Assembly: GCA_965197565.1 (NCBI GenBank)
Contig: CBDANK010000003.1
Span: 620,001 to 684,000, forward strand
From: G963667675 sp965197565
Lineage (GTDB): Bacteria; Chloroflexota; Dehalococcoidia; Lucifugimonadales; UBA3495
DNA: 64,000 nucleotides
Direction: 5' to 3'
Shown here: in pieces, positions 36,750 to 45,796 of the stretch
How the letters are laid out: each line of letters starts with the position of its first letter
How positions within the stretch are numbered: the first letter of the stretch is position 1
Position numbers and translations under genes: made by a program
The notes under the pieces: model-generated
Databases searched by the model: none
Seen by the model: only the letters and a program-made list of their open reading frames with translations
Told to the model about the DNA's origin: nothing

Positions 36750-36989
36750 ATGGGTGCAAAGTCGTGCGTCTCTAAGTGGGGCGCAAGCTTGGCCGTTCGT
36801 ATTCCCAAGTCCATCGCGGAGCAGTGGGGTGTTCAGGAGGGTTCAGCTATCGAACTGGTCCCGCAGGGTGATCACGTGGTGTTGCGCAAGAGGCCCTATG
36901 ACTTGGCAGACATGTTGGCCCAAGTGGAACCGGCAAATCTTCATCCCGAACAGGATTCCGGCCCGGCTCAGGGTAACGAGGAATGGTAG
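36750..36989 (+). CDS. mazE: MazE-type AbrB-fold antitoxin
   Basis: A 79-residue antitoxin with the swapped-hairpin AbrB/MazE motif 'CVSKWGASLAVRIPKSIAEQWGVQEGSAIEL'. AGGAGG lies just before ATG 36750, so this start is preferred to the open extension at 36693. The C-terminal tail ('MLAQVEPANLHPEQDSG') would wrap around MazF. It overlaps mazF by 7 bp. Confidence 0.9.
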   Translation: MGAKSCVSKWGASLAVRIPKSIAEQWGVQEGSAIELVPQGDHVVLRKRPYDLADMLAQVEPANLHPEQDSGPAQGNEEW

Positions 36990-37324
36990 ACCGGGAGTAT
37001 GTTCCGGCACGAGGGGACATCGTGTGGCTGAGCTTCACCCCCCAAGCCGGACATGAGCAGGCCGGACATCGGCCCGCGTTGGTGCTGAGTCCGGGGCCTT
37101 ATAACGAAAAGACCAGCCTGGCCCTGTGCTGCCCTATTACGTCCAAGACCAAGGGATACCCCTTTGAAGTCGTTCTTCCCTCTACGAGCACCGTCGGGGG
37201 AGTGGTGCTGGCCGACCGGATCAGAAGCTTGGACTGGCGGGCGAGAAGAGCCCGCTTCGAGTGCCAAGCCTCCCACCAAGTGGTTAGCGAGGTCTTGGAG
37301 AAGATCAACGTCCTTCTGGAGTGA
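36983..37324 (+). CDS. mazF: MazF-type endoribonuclease toxin
   Basis: A 113-residue PemK/MazF toxin: 'YVPARGDIVWLSFTPQAGHEQAGHRPALVLSP', 'LALCCPITSKTKGYPFEV' and 'VVLADRIRSLDWRARRARF'. The RGD...W/HxxxRPALV pattern and the 'PITS' strand are typical, and the length is normal. It cuts single-stranded RNA at short sequences in studied relatives. It sits in the decayed defence region but is itself intact. Confidence 0.92.
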   Translation: MVDREYVPARGDIVWLSFTPQAGHEQAGHRPALVLSPGPYNEKTSLALCCPITSKTKGYPFEVVLPSTSTVGGVVLADRIRSLDWRARRARFECQASHQVVSEVLEKINVLLE

Positions 37325-37349
37325 AGACGGGTGAGCGCTCTTAAGAACT

Positions 37350-37433
37350 ATGCCTAACACCCTCTACTACGGTGATAACCTTCAGGTGCTGCGTGAACAT
37401 ATCCCTGACGTAGACCTGATCCAATACCATTAG
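37350..37433 (+). pseudogene. DNA methyltransferase remnant 2 (5' end only)
   Basis: A 27-residue frame, 'MPNTLYYGDNLQVLREHIP' then 'DVDLIQYH' and a stop. The first 19 residues match the start of site-specific DNA methyltransferases. It then breaks before the DPPY/DPPF motif. It is the second such stub within 900 bp, so a methyltransferase-bearing unit was probably lost or rearranged twice. Confidence 0.6.
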
Positions 37434-37445
37434 GGAGAGTGGAAG

Positions 37446-37794
37446 ATGCCAATGAAGAACCCGCCTCACCCGGACCTATCGGTTCGCCATGACTGTCTAG
37501 AGCCGCTTGGCCTGAGCATAACTGAGGCGGCGCAAAAGCTAGGGAGTGGGCCGCAAACAGCTATCGGGCATAGTCAACGGCCGTTCTGGGATATCGCCTG
37601 AGATGGCGATTCGCCTAGACAAGGCGTTTGGAGGCGGTCCTACCACCTGGTACCAGATGCAAGCGGCGCACGACCTGGCACAAGCGGCCAGCAAGTCCGA
37701 CAGTATTGACGTGCAGCGCATTGTCCCAGTGGTTACGGGGGATATCAAACAGACCTTCCACGTTTCTGATAATGCCATTCGACGAAGAATTTGA
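37446..37794 (+). pseudogene. HigA-type antitoxin, frameshifted
   Basis: Frame 1 from ATG 37446 reads 'MPMKNPPHPDLSVRHDCLEPLGLSITEAAQKLG'. After an extra base near 37545 the homology continues in another frame, 'VGRKQLSGIVNGRSGISPEMAIRLDKAFG', then 'TTWYQMQAAHDLAQA'. Together these give the normal HigA XRE-type helix-turn-helix layout. No HigB toxin precedes it. The piece from 37546 alone could make an 82-residue partial protein, but the N-terminal part of the HTH would be missing. Confidence 0.75.
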
Positions 37795-37910
37795 TGCAGT
37801 CCCAGTCACACTAACCTGTCAAGAGAGTTCCGTTTGCTTTTGGCGTTTTCGTAGATCTGGCCATATCTGGGCAAACGCCACATCCGAACTCAACCCAACA
37901 TTGTAAGTAG

Positions 37911-38306
37911 GTGCCGAACATGCCGCCGATTGCCTTACTCATTCTTGCCGCTCTGTTCTTAGTCCTGTTAGTTGCTTGCGAATCACCGACATCTACTCCT
38001 ACTCGGGAGCCGGACCGCCCCACGTTCGCGGAAGGCGAAGCTATAGCTGTTGTTCAGACTTGGCTTGGTGCCCGGTCTACGGGTGATTATAATTGTCTGT
38101 CTCTCATCAATGATCCCCGCCGCGGGGAAAACTCGTGGAGTGAGGCCTATAACGGCAATGGTCAGTGGCACGTTGTTTTGGATAGCAGCGTCTGGGGGCA
38201 CTATGGCTGGAAAGTATTTGAGCGAAGCCGTAGTATCGGAGCGGAGCCTATTTCTTCTGATGTAGAACCAAGGGCGCGCCGCTTATCGGCGATTGGATGC
38301 CATTGA
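37911..38306 (+). CDS. Small lipoprotein
   Basis: A 131-residue protein with signal 'LLILAALFLVLLVACESP' (lipobox LVAC) and a short Thr/Pro stretch. The mature part starts 'EGEAIAVVQTWLGAR', similar in style to other lipoproteins of the window. The end ('SSDVEPRARRLSAIGCH') looks unlike a folded C-terminus, so it may be truncated. ATG 37911 or 37920 can both start it. Confidence 0.6.
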   Translation: MPNMPPIALLILAALFLVLLVACESPTSTPTREPDRPTFAEGEAIAVVQTWLGARSTGDYNCLSLINDPRRGENSWSEAYNGNGQWHVVLDSSVWGHYGWKVFERSRSIGAEPISSDVEPRARRLSAIGCH

Positions 38307-38381
38307 TCCTCTGAGTCTAGCGACTAGGGTATTCGGGGCGATACACTAAAAGCAAACGGAACCGTCAAGAGAGTTATCGCC

Positions 38382-39716
38382 GTGCACATAAAGTGGATAG
38401 GAATCCGCCATCTCCCACCTCTAGACGAAGTTTCTTTCGGCTGCGATGAACGGGTGAACCTGCTCATCGGCCCCAACGCATCTGGTAAGAGCAACATCCT
38501 ACGAGGGCTGAGGAGTGCGTATTTAGGCGAAATGCACCGGGCATTTGAAATTCTCACCAAGTCTTCGGATTTGCTTTTCCTGCACCACAGTGATAAGAAT
38601 CCTATTGATATGGATACTGCTACGAGCATATATGTAGATTTAAGTATTGATTGGCCGCGAGACAGCGATGGCGACATAGAGACTCAGTGGGACACCGTGC
38701 CTCTCTTGTACATACCGGCGACCAGGGCCAGCCTCCCTGGAGTGCACATTTTCAACCGAACCATAAACAAAGATGATGCTTTCGAGAGTGACGCTCCACT
38801 GAAAGACGTATTTGACACCGGTTCCGGCATCTTTTACGGCCAATATGTGGAATTGGCGATAGATTGGCTTCGCGAAAGAATGACGGTCAATAGGAGTCAG
38901 CAGAGCCAACTCAGAAAAGCATTGAGTCTCGGTTATTCTTGCTCCAAGTCCATCTGTTATGAGGTAATACACGATGATGTGCCGCATCCCTACGTAGAAC
39001 TTGACGACGACCACGAAAACTCTGACACGGGAAGGATTGTTCACCATGACATGGGAATAAGGACCACCGACGCTGAATATTCGGGTGAACCATTGTACGC
39101 CGGGGCTTTGAGCTCAGGAACGCAGGGCACTCTTCTGTGGGTCTGGGCCTTGGCCCTCAAAATAGCGAGCCACTACGATTGGGAAGACGGCTGGGAATCA
39201 AAACCGGCAATCCTGCTGATTGACGAGATAGAAAACCACCTGCACCCTACCTGGCAGCGGCGAGTTATCCCAGCGTTGCTGGAGCACTTTCCGGGGTTGC
39301 AGATTTTCGCCACCACCCACTCTCCCTTTGTGGTGGCTGGCCTGAAAGCGGGGCAGGTGCATCTGCTGAAGCGCGACGAAAACGGTGTCGTCACCGCCAG
39401 CACCAACACTGAAGATGTCATTGGCTGGACGGCAGACGAAATCCTCCGCACGATGATGGACGTGGAGGACCCGACGGACGCTGAAACGGCGGCAGCGGCG
39501 CACGAGTTGCGGCAACTACGCAAGGAAGGGTCGCGGAGCGCCCCGGAAGCCGAGGAACGACGGCAGGAGCGGATTCAGGAACTGCGGCAGCGCGTAGACC
39601 GAGACTTGCTGGCGGGTGGCCCACTGGCAAGGCAGCGGGAGATATTCGAGCAGCAATTTGCCGAGGCATTGCGAAAATACCGGCAGTCGAAGAACCTCAA
39701 TCAAGAAAACGGTTAA
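38382..39716 (+). CDS. ptuA: Septu-like AAA ATPase (PtuA)
   Basis: A 444-residue RecF/SMC-like ATPase: Walker A 'LLIGPNASGKSNILRGL', signature-like 'LSSGTQGTLLWVWAL', Walker B 'ILLIDEIENHLHPTWQR' and the H-switch in 'ATTHSPFVVAGL'. The C-terminal 80 residues are charged and helical ('EERRQERIQELRQRVDRDLL'). The start is GTG 38382. An HNH gene follows 2 bp after the stop. That ATPase-HNH pair is the layout of the Septu anti-phage system, in which PtuA assembles with PtuB. Retron-linked ATPase-HNH pairs are related, but no reverse transcriptase is present. The gene looks intact. Confidence 0.8.
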   Translation: MHIKWIGIRHLPPLDEVSFGCDERVNLLIGPNASGKSNILRGLRSAYLGEMHRAFEILTKSSDLLFLHHSDKNPIDMDTATSIYVDLSIDWPRDSDGDIETQWDTVPLLYIPATRASLPGVHIFNRTINKDDAFESDAPLKDVFDTGSGIFYGQYVELAIDWLRERMTVNRSQQSQLRKALSLGYSCSKSICYEVIHDDVPHPYVELDDDHENSDTGRIVHHDMGIRTTDAEYSGEPLYAGALSSGTQGTLLWVWALALKIASHYDWEDGWESKPAILLIDEIENHLHPTWQRRVIPALLEHFPGLQIFATTHSPFVVAGLKAGQVHLLKRDENGVVTASTNTEDVIGWTADEILRTMMDVEDPTDAETAAAAHELRQLRKEGSRSAPEAEERRQERIQELRQRVDRDLLAGGPLARQREIFEQQFAEALRKYRQSKNLNQENG

Positions 39717-39718
39717 CC

Positions 39719-40465
39719 TTGCACTCAGTACAACGCTCGCCGGAACCCGATTTTTTCGCCGAACTTCGTGTTGCACACGCGGTATGGGATGATTTGGAAC
39801 CCCCAGACCGTCCGCGCATACGCCAGGCACTAGAGCAGGATTTCGGGCATATTTGTGCCTACTGCGAGCAGATTTGCCAACCACCAACCCGGTATGGTGA
39901 ATCCGCTGATGACGCAACTATCGACCACTTCCGGCCGCGCAGTCGGTTTCCACACCTATGGCTTGACTGGCTGAACTTGATATATGCCTGCCACAGGTGC
40001 AATGCGAGCAAAGGGGGAAGCTGGCCCGGTTACGATGATGGGCTGGTCAATCAGATGCTTGCCGCTGAGGATTCCCAGTATACGCCGGTATCGGAGTATG
40101 TCAATCCAAACGCGGTTGACGGTCAGCGGTCGGCGCGTGAATTCTTTGGCTTCGATGTAGAAATTGGCGAGATTGCGCCCGCAGAGCAACTTGACCCGGT
40201 GGAGTGGTCAATGGCCCGCAGGACCATCGGAGACATCGACTTGAACGACAGTAGGCTAGGGGAAAACGATCCAAATCATCTATGGAATCAGCGTCTACGC
40301 CAGCGGGACCTGCTGGTCCAACGGCTTGACGCTTTAGAGGACTTTGACTCGAAAGTCCAGATGATGTTCGAGTTCATGTTGCCTGATAAACCCTTTTCCG
40401 CGTTTATTTTTGCTTACTTTACAGGTCGCTTTCCTTCGCTAGGCCAACTGCTCCGGCAGTATTGA
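39719..40465 (+). CDS. ptuB: Septu-like HNH endonuclease (PtuB)
   Basis: A 248-residue HNH nuclease of the TIGR02646-like group. The zinc-linked motif reads 'CAYCEQICQPP', then 'ATIDHFRPRSRFPHLWLDWLNLIYACHRCNASKGG', with the His of 'IDHF' and the Asn of 'LNLIYACHRCN' as likely metal and catalytic positions. It starts at TTG 39719, two bases after ptuA, so the pair is coupled. In Septu the HNH protein degrades DNA when released by PtuA. The system identity rests on gene pairing and motif reading. Confidence 0.8.
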   Translation: MHSVQRSPEPDFFAELRVAHAVWDDLEPPDRPRIRQALEQDFGHICAYCEQICQPPTRYGESADDATIDHFRPRSRFPHLWLDWLNLIYACHRCNASKGGSWPGYDDGLVNQMLAAEDSQYTPVSEYVNPNAVDGQRSAREFFGFDVEIGEIAPAEQLDPVEWSMARRTIGDIDLNDSRLGENDPNHLWNQRLRQRDLLVQRLDALEDFDSKVQMMFEFMLPDKPFSAFIFAYFTGRFPSLGQLLRQY

Positions 40466-40645
40466 CGCCGGCACTGGCTTAGCGCGAATTTCCCGGCTCG
40501 CCCCAAAGGTTGCCCTGATGGCCTACCCTACAACTATTTGGGACACGTGAAAAAATACTGTAGTTCACCGGGAAGTACCAGAAATTCCATGCATTGCAGC
40601 TCTAGGGCAGCCAGGCCAACCCACGCGGAGCAGGACACGACGCCA

Positions 40646-40674
40646 TTGATGCCGCTTGTATAACCCTGTATACT
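40646..40674 (+). promoter_or_regulatory. Sigma-70-type promoter upstream of rplS
   Basis: TTGATG (40646-40651), 17 bases, TATACT (40669-40674). The rplS start is about 70 bp downstream, leaving a short leader. Confidence 0.55.
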
Positions 40675-40745
40675 CAGGACTCGAGAGAACAGGGATTAAA
40701 ATCCGCTGAACCGCGGCAAAATTTACCTCAGGGCAGACGATACTT

Positions 40746-41126
40746 ATGGAAGCCCCATCGCTGGTTAAAACAGAGCCCAACCCGAAAATCGGCCCCTTTG
40801 GACCGGGAGACACGGTTAGAGTAAATTTCCGCATCCGGGAGGGGGACCGGGAGCGAGTGCAAGCCTTTCAGGGCGTGGTAATCCGTTTGCAGAATGGCAA
40901 GGGTCCGGCAGCCAACTTTACGGTGCGGCGAATCTCCTCCGGCATAGGAATCGAGCGAATTTTCCCTATCCATTCTCCATTGATTGATTCCCTGGAGGTC
41001 ATTCGTCGTGGCGCCGTGCGCCGGGCCAAGCTGTACTACCTCCGGGGTCTCCAGGGTAGAGCGGCGCGGATTAAGGAAAAGACAACGCCCCGCAGGCCGC
41101 GAAATCGACCGGGGAATCAAGCGTAA
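40746..41126 (+). CDS. rplS: 50S ribosomal protein L19
   Basis: A 126-residue L19: 'FGPGDTVRVNFRIREGDRERVQAFQGVVIRLQ' and 'FTVRRISSGIGIERIFPIHSPLIDSLEVIRRGAVRRAKLYYLR', both hallmark stretches. It sits at the interface of the ribosomal subunits. priA follows after a short gap and may share the transcript. The length is normal, with a short basic tail. Confidence 0.97.
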   Translation: MEAPSLVKTEPNPKIGPFGPGDTVRVNFRIREGDRERVQAFQGVVIRLQNGKGPAANFTVRRISSGIGIERIFPIHSPLIDSLEVIRRGAVRRAKLYYLRGLQGRAARIKEKTTPRRPRNRPGNQA

Positions 41127-41180
41127 CCTCCTCACCCGGGGTCTGCCCCATGCGCTTGGCCCGGCGTTGGGGGCGCACTG

Positions 41181-43640
41181 TTGCTACCGGAATCCATGGA
41201 GAAGCCGGACAGGATGAGGTACGCCGAAGTGGCGGTGGACGCGCCGGTGTCCCACTCCCGCACCTTTTCCTACAGCATTCCCTCAAGATTCACCGTGACG
41301 CCCGGCCAGCTTGTGTGGGTGCCCTTTGGCCGCCGGACCGCTCAAGGGGTGGTGGTGGAAGTGGTCCCCTCTCCTCAAGTGGAAGTTACCAAAGACCTGC
41401 TCCAACCCATTGAGCCCGCCCCGTTAGTCACTCCGGTTCACTTGAACCTGGCCCGGTGGCTGAGCCGGTATTACTTTTGCTCCCTGTTCGCCGCCATAGC
41501 GCCTCTGCTGCCGCCGGGATTCGAAAGACAGGTCAAGTCTCGAGTCTATTCAGGCCCCCCGGACAACGCCGGTCTTTCCTCCTTGCCGCCTCAAACCCAG
41601 GAGGTGCTGACCGCTTTAGACGGCTCAGCCGGGCTGCGGGAGGAAGATTTCGTAAAGCTTCTGGGCCGAAATGGCGGCCGGGAACTGGCTAGATTGCTCC
41701 AAAAGGGGTTTGTCCGCCGCCAGGTCGAACTGCCGCAACCCAGAATCGCGCCCCGTTACCAAAGCTACTTGATGCCTGCTAGCGGTTATGCCTCCTCTTG
41801 GGAACAAGATGGGGGACGGCTTTCGCCCCGGCAGCAGGAACTGCTCGGAGCAGTGCGGGATCAAACGTCACCCTATCCGGCTTCCTTAGCCAACAAAGAG
41901 TTCGGGAACAGTGCTGCTGAGGCCCTCATCAGAAAGGGGCTTTTGGGGCGGGAATGGGTCAGGATCGGGCCAGGCTCCCCGGCTTCGTCACTCCCCTCTC
42001 AAACTGGGCCTTCTCTAACCTTGACCTCAGAGCAGGCCGACGCTCTGGCCCGCATCACCGATGCCTTAGACAACCCAGACCTGACGCCGCGGGTCTTTCT
42101 GTTGCACGGGGTCACCGCCAGCGGGAAGACTGAGGTGTACCTGAGAGCCATCCAGCACCTGGTTGCTAGGGGGGAGCAAGCGATATTCCTGGTGCCGGAG
42201 ATCGCGTTGACTCCGCAAACACAGCAACGGGTTAACGCCCGGTTTCCCGGACGGGTCGCCGTCCTTCACAGCGGGCTGACCCCTCGCCAACAGTTCGACC
42301 AGTGGTGGAAAATCCGGGATGGGCTCTGCGACGTCGTTGTGGGACCGCGGAGTTCTTTATTCGCTCCGGTGCCTCGACTGGGGCTGATAATCATAGATGA
42401 AGAACACGAGTGGACTTACAAACAGGAAGAAGCCCAACCCCTGTACCACGCCCGCACCGTGGCGTTGGAACTGTCGAGCCTCACCGGCGCCCCGGTGGTG
42501 TTGGGTAGTGCTACTCCGGACGTGGAAACCTACTATCAGGCTCGACGCGGCCGCTTCCGGCTGCTTGAGTTGCCCCGCCGGATCGGTGAACCCGACGCCG
42601 GCAAAGGCCGGGGGCTTCCTGATGTCCAGATTTGCGACATGCGGAAGGAACTCCGAGAGGGCAACCGGAGCATTTTCAGCCGTGAGCTTGCCCAAGCATT
42701 GCGGGACTGTGTAGGTCATGCACAGCAAGCCATTCTCTTCTTGAACCGGCGGGGCAGTGCTTCCATAGTGCAGTGCCGGGACTGCGGCTACGTGACAACT
42801 TGTCACCGCTGCTCGGTGGCCTTGACCTACCACGCCGCCGATGGGCGGCTCTTGTGCCACCGCTGCAACCGGCGGGCCCGTATGCCGGGCCGCTGCCGCG
42901 ATTGTGGCGGCAGCAGGATTCGTGGTCTGGGCGTAGGCACCCAGAAGGTGGTGGATGAAGCGGCGGCCTTGCTGCCTGGGGCGCGAATCGAGCGCTGGGA
43001 CGCCGACGCCACCCGCTCCGGCCTCAGTGCTGAGGAGGCCATGAGCCGCTTGCAAAGCGGCGAGACCCAAGTTTTGGTGGGCACCCAGTTGGTAGCCAAG
43101 GGGTTGGATGTGCCCAACGTGTCCTTGGTGGGGGTGGTCCTAGCCGACGTTGGGCTGTACTTACCCGATTTCCGGTCAGGGGAGCGGGCTTTTGGCCTCC
43201 TTTGCCAGGTGGCGGGCCGGGCCGGCCGGGGCGCCTCCACCGGAAAAGTCTTGGTGCAGACTTATACCCCGGACCACTACGCTATCACCGCAGCCGCCGC
43301 ACAGGACTACTCGGCCATGTTCCAGCGGGAGGTCCAGTCCCGCCGCCAGTTGGGGAACCCGCCGTTCAACCAACTGGTGCACCTGGTATATCAGGACGTC
43401 AATGCCACGGTTTGTCAGCGGCAGGCGGTTGCCGCGGCGCGAGAACTGCGCCACCGGGCTGACTCCCAGGGCTTGACCGACGTTGAGGTCATCGGTCCTG
43501 CACCGGGCATACCTTCACGTTTGCGAGGCCGGTACCGCTGGCACCTGATGCTGCGGGGGCGAAATCTCCACCAATTCCTGGAGGGAAGCAGCATTCCCAA
43601 GGGCTCCACCATGGACGTAGACCCGGTCCATGTGCTCTAA
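41181..43640 (+). CDS. priA: Primosomal protein N' (PriA helicase)
   Basis: An 819-residue replication-restart helicase. The N-terminal DNA-binding domain starts 'YAEVAVDAPVSHSRTFSYSIP'. Walker A is 'HGVTASGKTEVYLRAI', Walker B 'LGLIIIDEEHEWTYKQE' (DEEH), followed by 'VLGSATPDVETYY'. The zinc module reads 'CRDCGYVTTCHRCSVAL' and 'CHRCNRRARMPGRCRDCG', eight cysteines in four CxxC pairs. Motifs V and VI appear in 'VLVGTQLVAKGLDVPNVSLV' and 'QVAGRAGRG'. The start may be TTG 41181, ATG 41196 or ATG 41214; homology begins after the last. Confidence 0.97.
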   Translation: MLPESMEKPDRMRYAEVAVDAPVSHSRTFSYSIPSRFTVTPGQLVWVPFGRRTAQGVVVEVVPSPQVEVTKDLLQPIEPAPLVTPVHLNLARWLSRYYFCSLFAAIAPLLPPGFERQVKSRVYSGPPDNAGLSSLPPQTQEVLTALDGSAGLREEDFVKLLGRNGGRELARLLQKGFVRRQVELPQPRIAPRYQSYLMPASGYASSWEQDGGRLSPRQQELLGAVRDQTSPYPASLANKEFGNSAAEALIRKGLLGREWVRIGPGSPASSLPSQTGPSLTLTSEQADALARITDALDNPDLTPRVFLLHGVTASGKTEVYLRAIQHLVARGEQAIFLVPEIALTPQTQQRVNARFPGRVAVLHSGLTPRQQFDQWWKIRDGLCDVVVGPRSSLFAPVPRLGLIIIDEEHEWTYKQEEAQPLYHARTVALELSSLTGAPVVLGSATPDVETYYQARRGRFRLLELPRRIGEPDAGKGRGLPDVQICDMRKELREGNRSIFSRELAQALRDCVGHAQQAILFLNRRGSASIVQCRDCGYVTTCHRCSVALTYHAADGRLLCHRCNRRARMPGRCRDCGGSRIRGLGVGTQKVVDEAAALLPGARIERWDADATRSGLSAEEAMSRLQSGETQVLVGTQLVAKGLDVPNVSLVGVVLADVGLYLPDFRSGERAFGLLCQVAGRAGRGASTGKVLVQTYTPDHYAITAAAAQDYSAMFQREVQSRRQLGNPPFNQLVHLVYQDVNATVCQRQAVAAARELRHRADSQGLTDVEVIGPAPGIPSRLRGRYRWHLMLRGRNLHQFLEGSSIPKGSTMDVDPVHVL

Positions 43641-43646
43641 CCAGGC

Positions 43647-43676
43647 TTTACACCTTCAAATTAGCTTCAATATAAT
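43647..43676 (+). promoter_or_regulatory. Promoter upstream of def
   Basis: TTTACA (43647-43652), 18 bases, TATAAT (43671-43676), in the 120-bp gap between priA and def. It would start the def-cca-secD-secF unit. Confidence 0.55.
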
Positions 43677-43760
43677 TAGTGTCGATAAAAGTCAGATAGA
43701 AGTCAATGGAAGGGGTATGCTGTAACGGCGTCCCCTCAGACCGAGTGGAGGCAGATCACA

Positions 43761-44321
43761 GTGACGGTGTTGCGCATGCGTATTCTACCCGACCCGATCC
43801 TGCGTCAGCAGGCTAAAAAGGTTGGGAAAGTTCAGTCTAACATGAAGAAATTCACCGACGATATGATCGAGACCATGCACTCGCAGCAAGGGGTCGGCTT
43901 GGCCGCTAACCAGGTTGGGTCTCTGCAGAAGGTGGTGGTCATTCAACTCCCTGAGTGGGAGGAAGCTATGGTGTTGATAAATCCCGAGATCGTGAAGCAA
44001 GAGGGGGAACGAGAAGTAGAAGAAGGCTGTCTGAGCATCCCTGGTTACCGGGGCTTGGTCAAGCGTTCGGTGAACGTGCGGGCCCGGGCCATAGGTATGG
44101 ACGGCAAACTAATGCGTATCAAGGCGGACGAGTTATTTGCCCAAGCCCTGGAACATGAAATTGACCATCTCAACGGCATTTTGTACATCGACCGGTTGGT
44201 GTCGTCGGATAACCTTTGGAAAATAACCCATCCTCCGGAAGGTGAAGAAGAGGGGTTGGAGATTGAGGAGGAGGCTAGCCCTGCCGCCGTCATCCCGGTG
44301 GCCGGCGACGGGAGCCAATGA
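43761..44321 (+). CDS. def: Peptide deformylase
   Basis: A 186-residue metalloenzyme that removes the formyl group from new proteins. All three motifs are present: 'QGVGLAANQVG', 'EEGCLSIPGYRG' (Cys ligand) and 'QALEHEIDHLNGIL' (HExxH). The acidic C-terminal extension of about 25 residues is variable in the family. GTG 43761 follows GGAGG. Its stop overlaps the cca start. Confidence 0.97.
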   Translation: MTVLRMRILPDPILRQQAKKVGKVQSNMKKFTDDMIETMHSQQGVGLAANQVGSLQKVVVIQLPEWEEAMVLINPEIVKQEGEREVEEGCLSIPGYRGLVKRSVNVRARAIGMDGKLMRIKADELFAQALEHEIDHLNGILYIDRLVSSDNLWKITHPPEGEEEGLEIEEEASPAAVIPVAGDGSQ

Positions 44322-45793
44322 CGCAGCCTTTGGCCCCCGCCATGATTACAAAGCTAAAGGAATACTTCTCCGGCCTAAATGCTTCTGCGTACCTGGTAGG
44401 CGGCTACCTGCGGGATTCTCTCCTCTCCCTTCAATCGCAACGGGACGTAGACATAGCCCTGTCAGCCGATTCCCAATCGGTGGGACGGGACTTGGCCGCA
44501 GCTCTGGGAGGGTCTTTCGTTCCTATTAGCCCCGACCGGGGCGTCGCTCGGGTCGTGATCGAGGATTCGGGAGCCGGTCCGTGGAAGATTGACCTGGCTA
44601 GCCTGTCCGGCAGCATTGAAGAGGACCTTGCCCGGCGGGACTTCACCATCGACGCCTTGGCCCTGCCTTTATCCGCTTGGACTTCCCCGGTGCCGGGAGA
44701 ATCGATCATCGATCCCTACAACGGCCGGCAAGACTTGCTGATCAAGTGTGTCCGGTCGGTCAGCCCTCACGTCTTCCGGGATGATCCGGGCCGTCTGTTG
44801 CGTTCGGTGCGGCTGGCCGCGGCCTTGGGGTTCCGCATGGAACCGCAAACGGCGCGGCAGGTAGCCGCCGATGCGTCTCAAATTAGCCGGGTTTCCCCGG
44901 AACGGGTGCGTGATGAGTTCTTGGGCATCCTCGCCTTGGACGGCGCCAAGGGAAGCCTGGAGGTGTTGGACCGGCTGGACCTGTTGTGCCGCGTCGTGCC
45001 GGAGCTGGCTGAGGCCAAGGGGGTCGAACAACCCCGAGTGCATTACTGGGACGTCTGGGGGCATCTGATGCACTCGGTTGAGAGTGCCGAGGGCGTTACC
45101 AAGGGGCACCAACACTCGCCGATTTACACTTTGGTCTACTGGACTGCTGAAACGGATGCCCACTTCAGGCAGGAGGCCGGCGACGGCCACTCCAGGCGCA
45201 CCCTGCTCAAGCTGGCCGCCCTGTTTCATGACATCGCCAAGCCTCGGACGAAACAGGTTGACGAGACCGGCCGCACCCGTTTTCCCGACCATTCCCAAGT
45301 CGGAGCAGTCATGGCGGCCCAGCGGTTGGCCCAATTGAGGATGGGTTCCCGGGGCGTGGCTAGGGTATCAAAGATGGTGGAGCATCACCTGCGCCCGGGG
45401 CACATGATGCAAGGGGTCGAGTTGCCCACTCAGCGGGCGATCTATCGGTATTTCCGAGACTTGCAGGACGTGGCCATCGACACACTATACTTGTGCCAAG
45501 CCGACTATTTGGCGGCAAAAGGCCCGGAGATTGATCCAGGAGCTTGGGCCAGCCATGCTAGAATGATTACACACGTATTGCAGGTGGGCTCGCAGCCGGT
45601 AATGTCCGGTCGAATCCACCGGTTGATCAACGGGAATGAACTGATGCAGCACTTCAACCTTGACCCAGGGCCAACGATCGGGCGGATGCTTGACCGGGTC
45701 GAGGAAGCCCAAGCGGCAGGTGAAATCACTACTCGTGAAGAAGCGTTGGCCTTGGCCGCCGCAGACTTGACCGAGCAACGGCCGGGAAACTAG
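44318..45793 (+). CDS. cca: CCA-adding / poly(A) polymerase family nucleotidyltransferase with HD domain
   Basis: A 491-residue class II nucleotidyltransferase that would add or repair the tRNA 3' CCA end. Catalytic head: 'SAYLVGGYLRDSLLS' and 'RDVDIALSAD' (DxD). Then 'EEDLARRDFTIDALAL', 'DPYNGRQDLLIKCVRSV' and 'DDPGRLLRSVRLAAALGFRME' give the neck. A C-terminal HD region has 'KLAALFHDIAKPRTK' and 'HSQVGAVMA'. It overlaps def by 4 bp and lies 3 bp before secD. CCA-adding and A-adding forms cannot be told apart by eye. Confidence 0.92.
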   Translation: MTQPLAPAMITKLKEYFSGLNASAYLVGGYLRDSLLSLQSQRDVDIALSADSQSVGRDLAAALGGSFVPISPDRGVARVVIEDSGAGPWKIDLASLSGSIEEDLARRDFTIDALALPLSAWTSPVPGESIIDPYNGRQDLLIKCVRSVSPHVFRDDPGRLLRSVRLAAALGFRMEPQTARQVAADASQISRVSPERVRDEFLGILALDGAKGSLEVLDRLDLLCRVVPELAEAKGVEQPRVHYWDVWGHLMHSVESAEGVTKGHQHSPIYTLVYWTAETDAHFRQEAGDGHSRRTLLKLAALFHDIAKPRTKQVDETGRTRFPDHSQVGAVMAAQRLAQLRMGSRGVARVSKMVEHHLRPGHMMQGVELPTQRAIYRYFRDLQDVAIDTLYLCQADYLAAKGPEIDPGAWASHARMITHVLQVGSQPVMSGRIHRLINGNELMQHFNLDPGPTIGRMLDRVEEAQAAGEITTREEALALAAADLTEQRPGN

Positions 45794-45796
45794 TCC

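Noticed and set aside
38382..40465. Retron with ATPase-HNH effectors
   Set aside because: No reverse transcriptase gene or msr/msd-like structure is visible near the pair.
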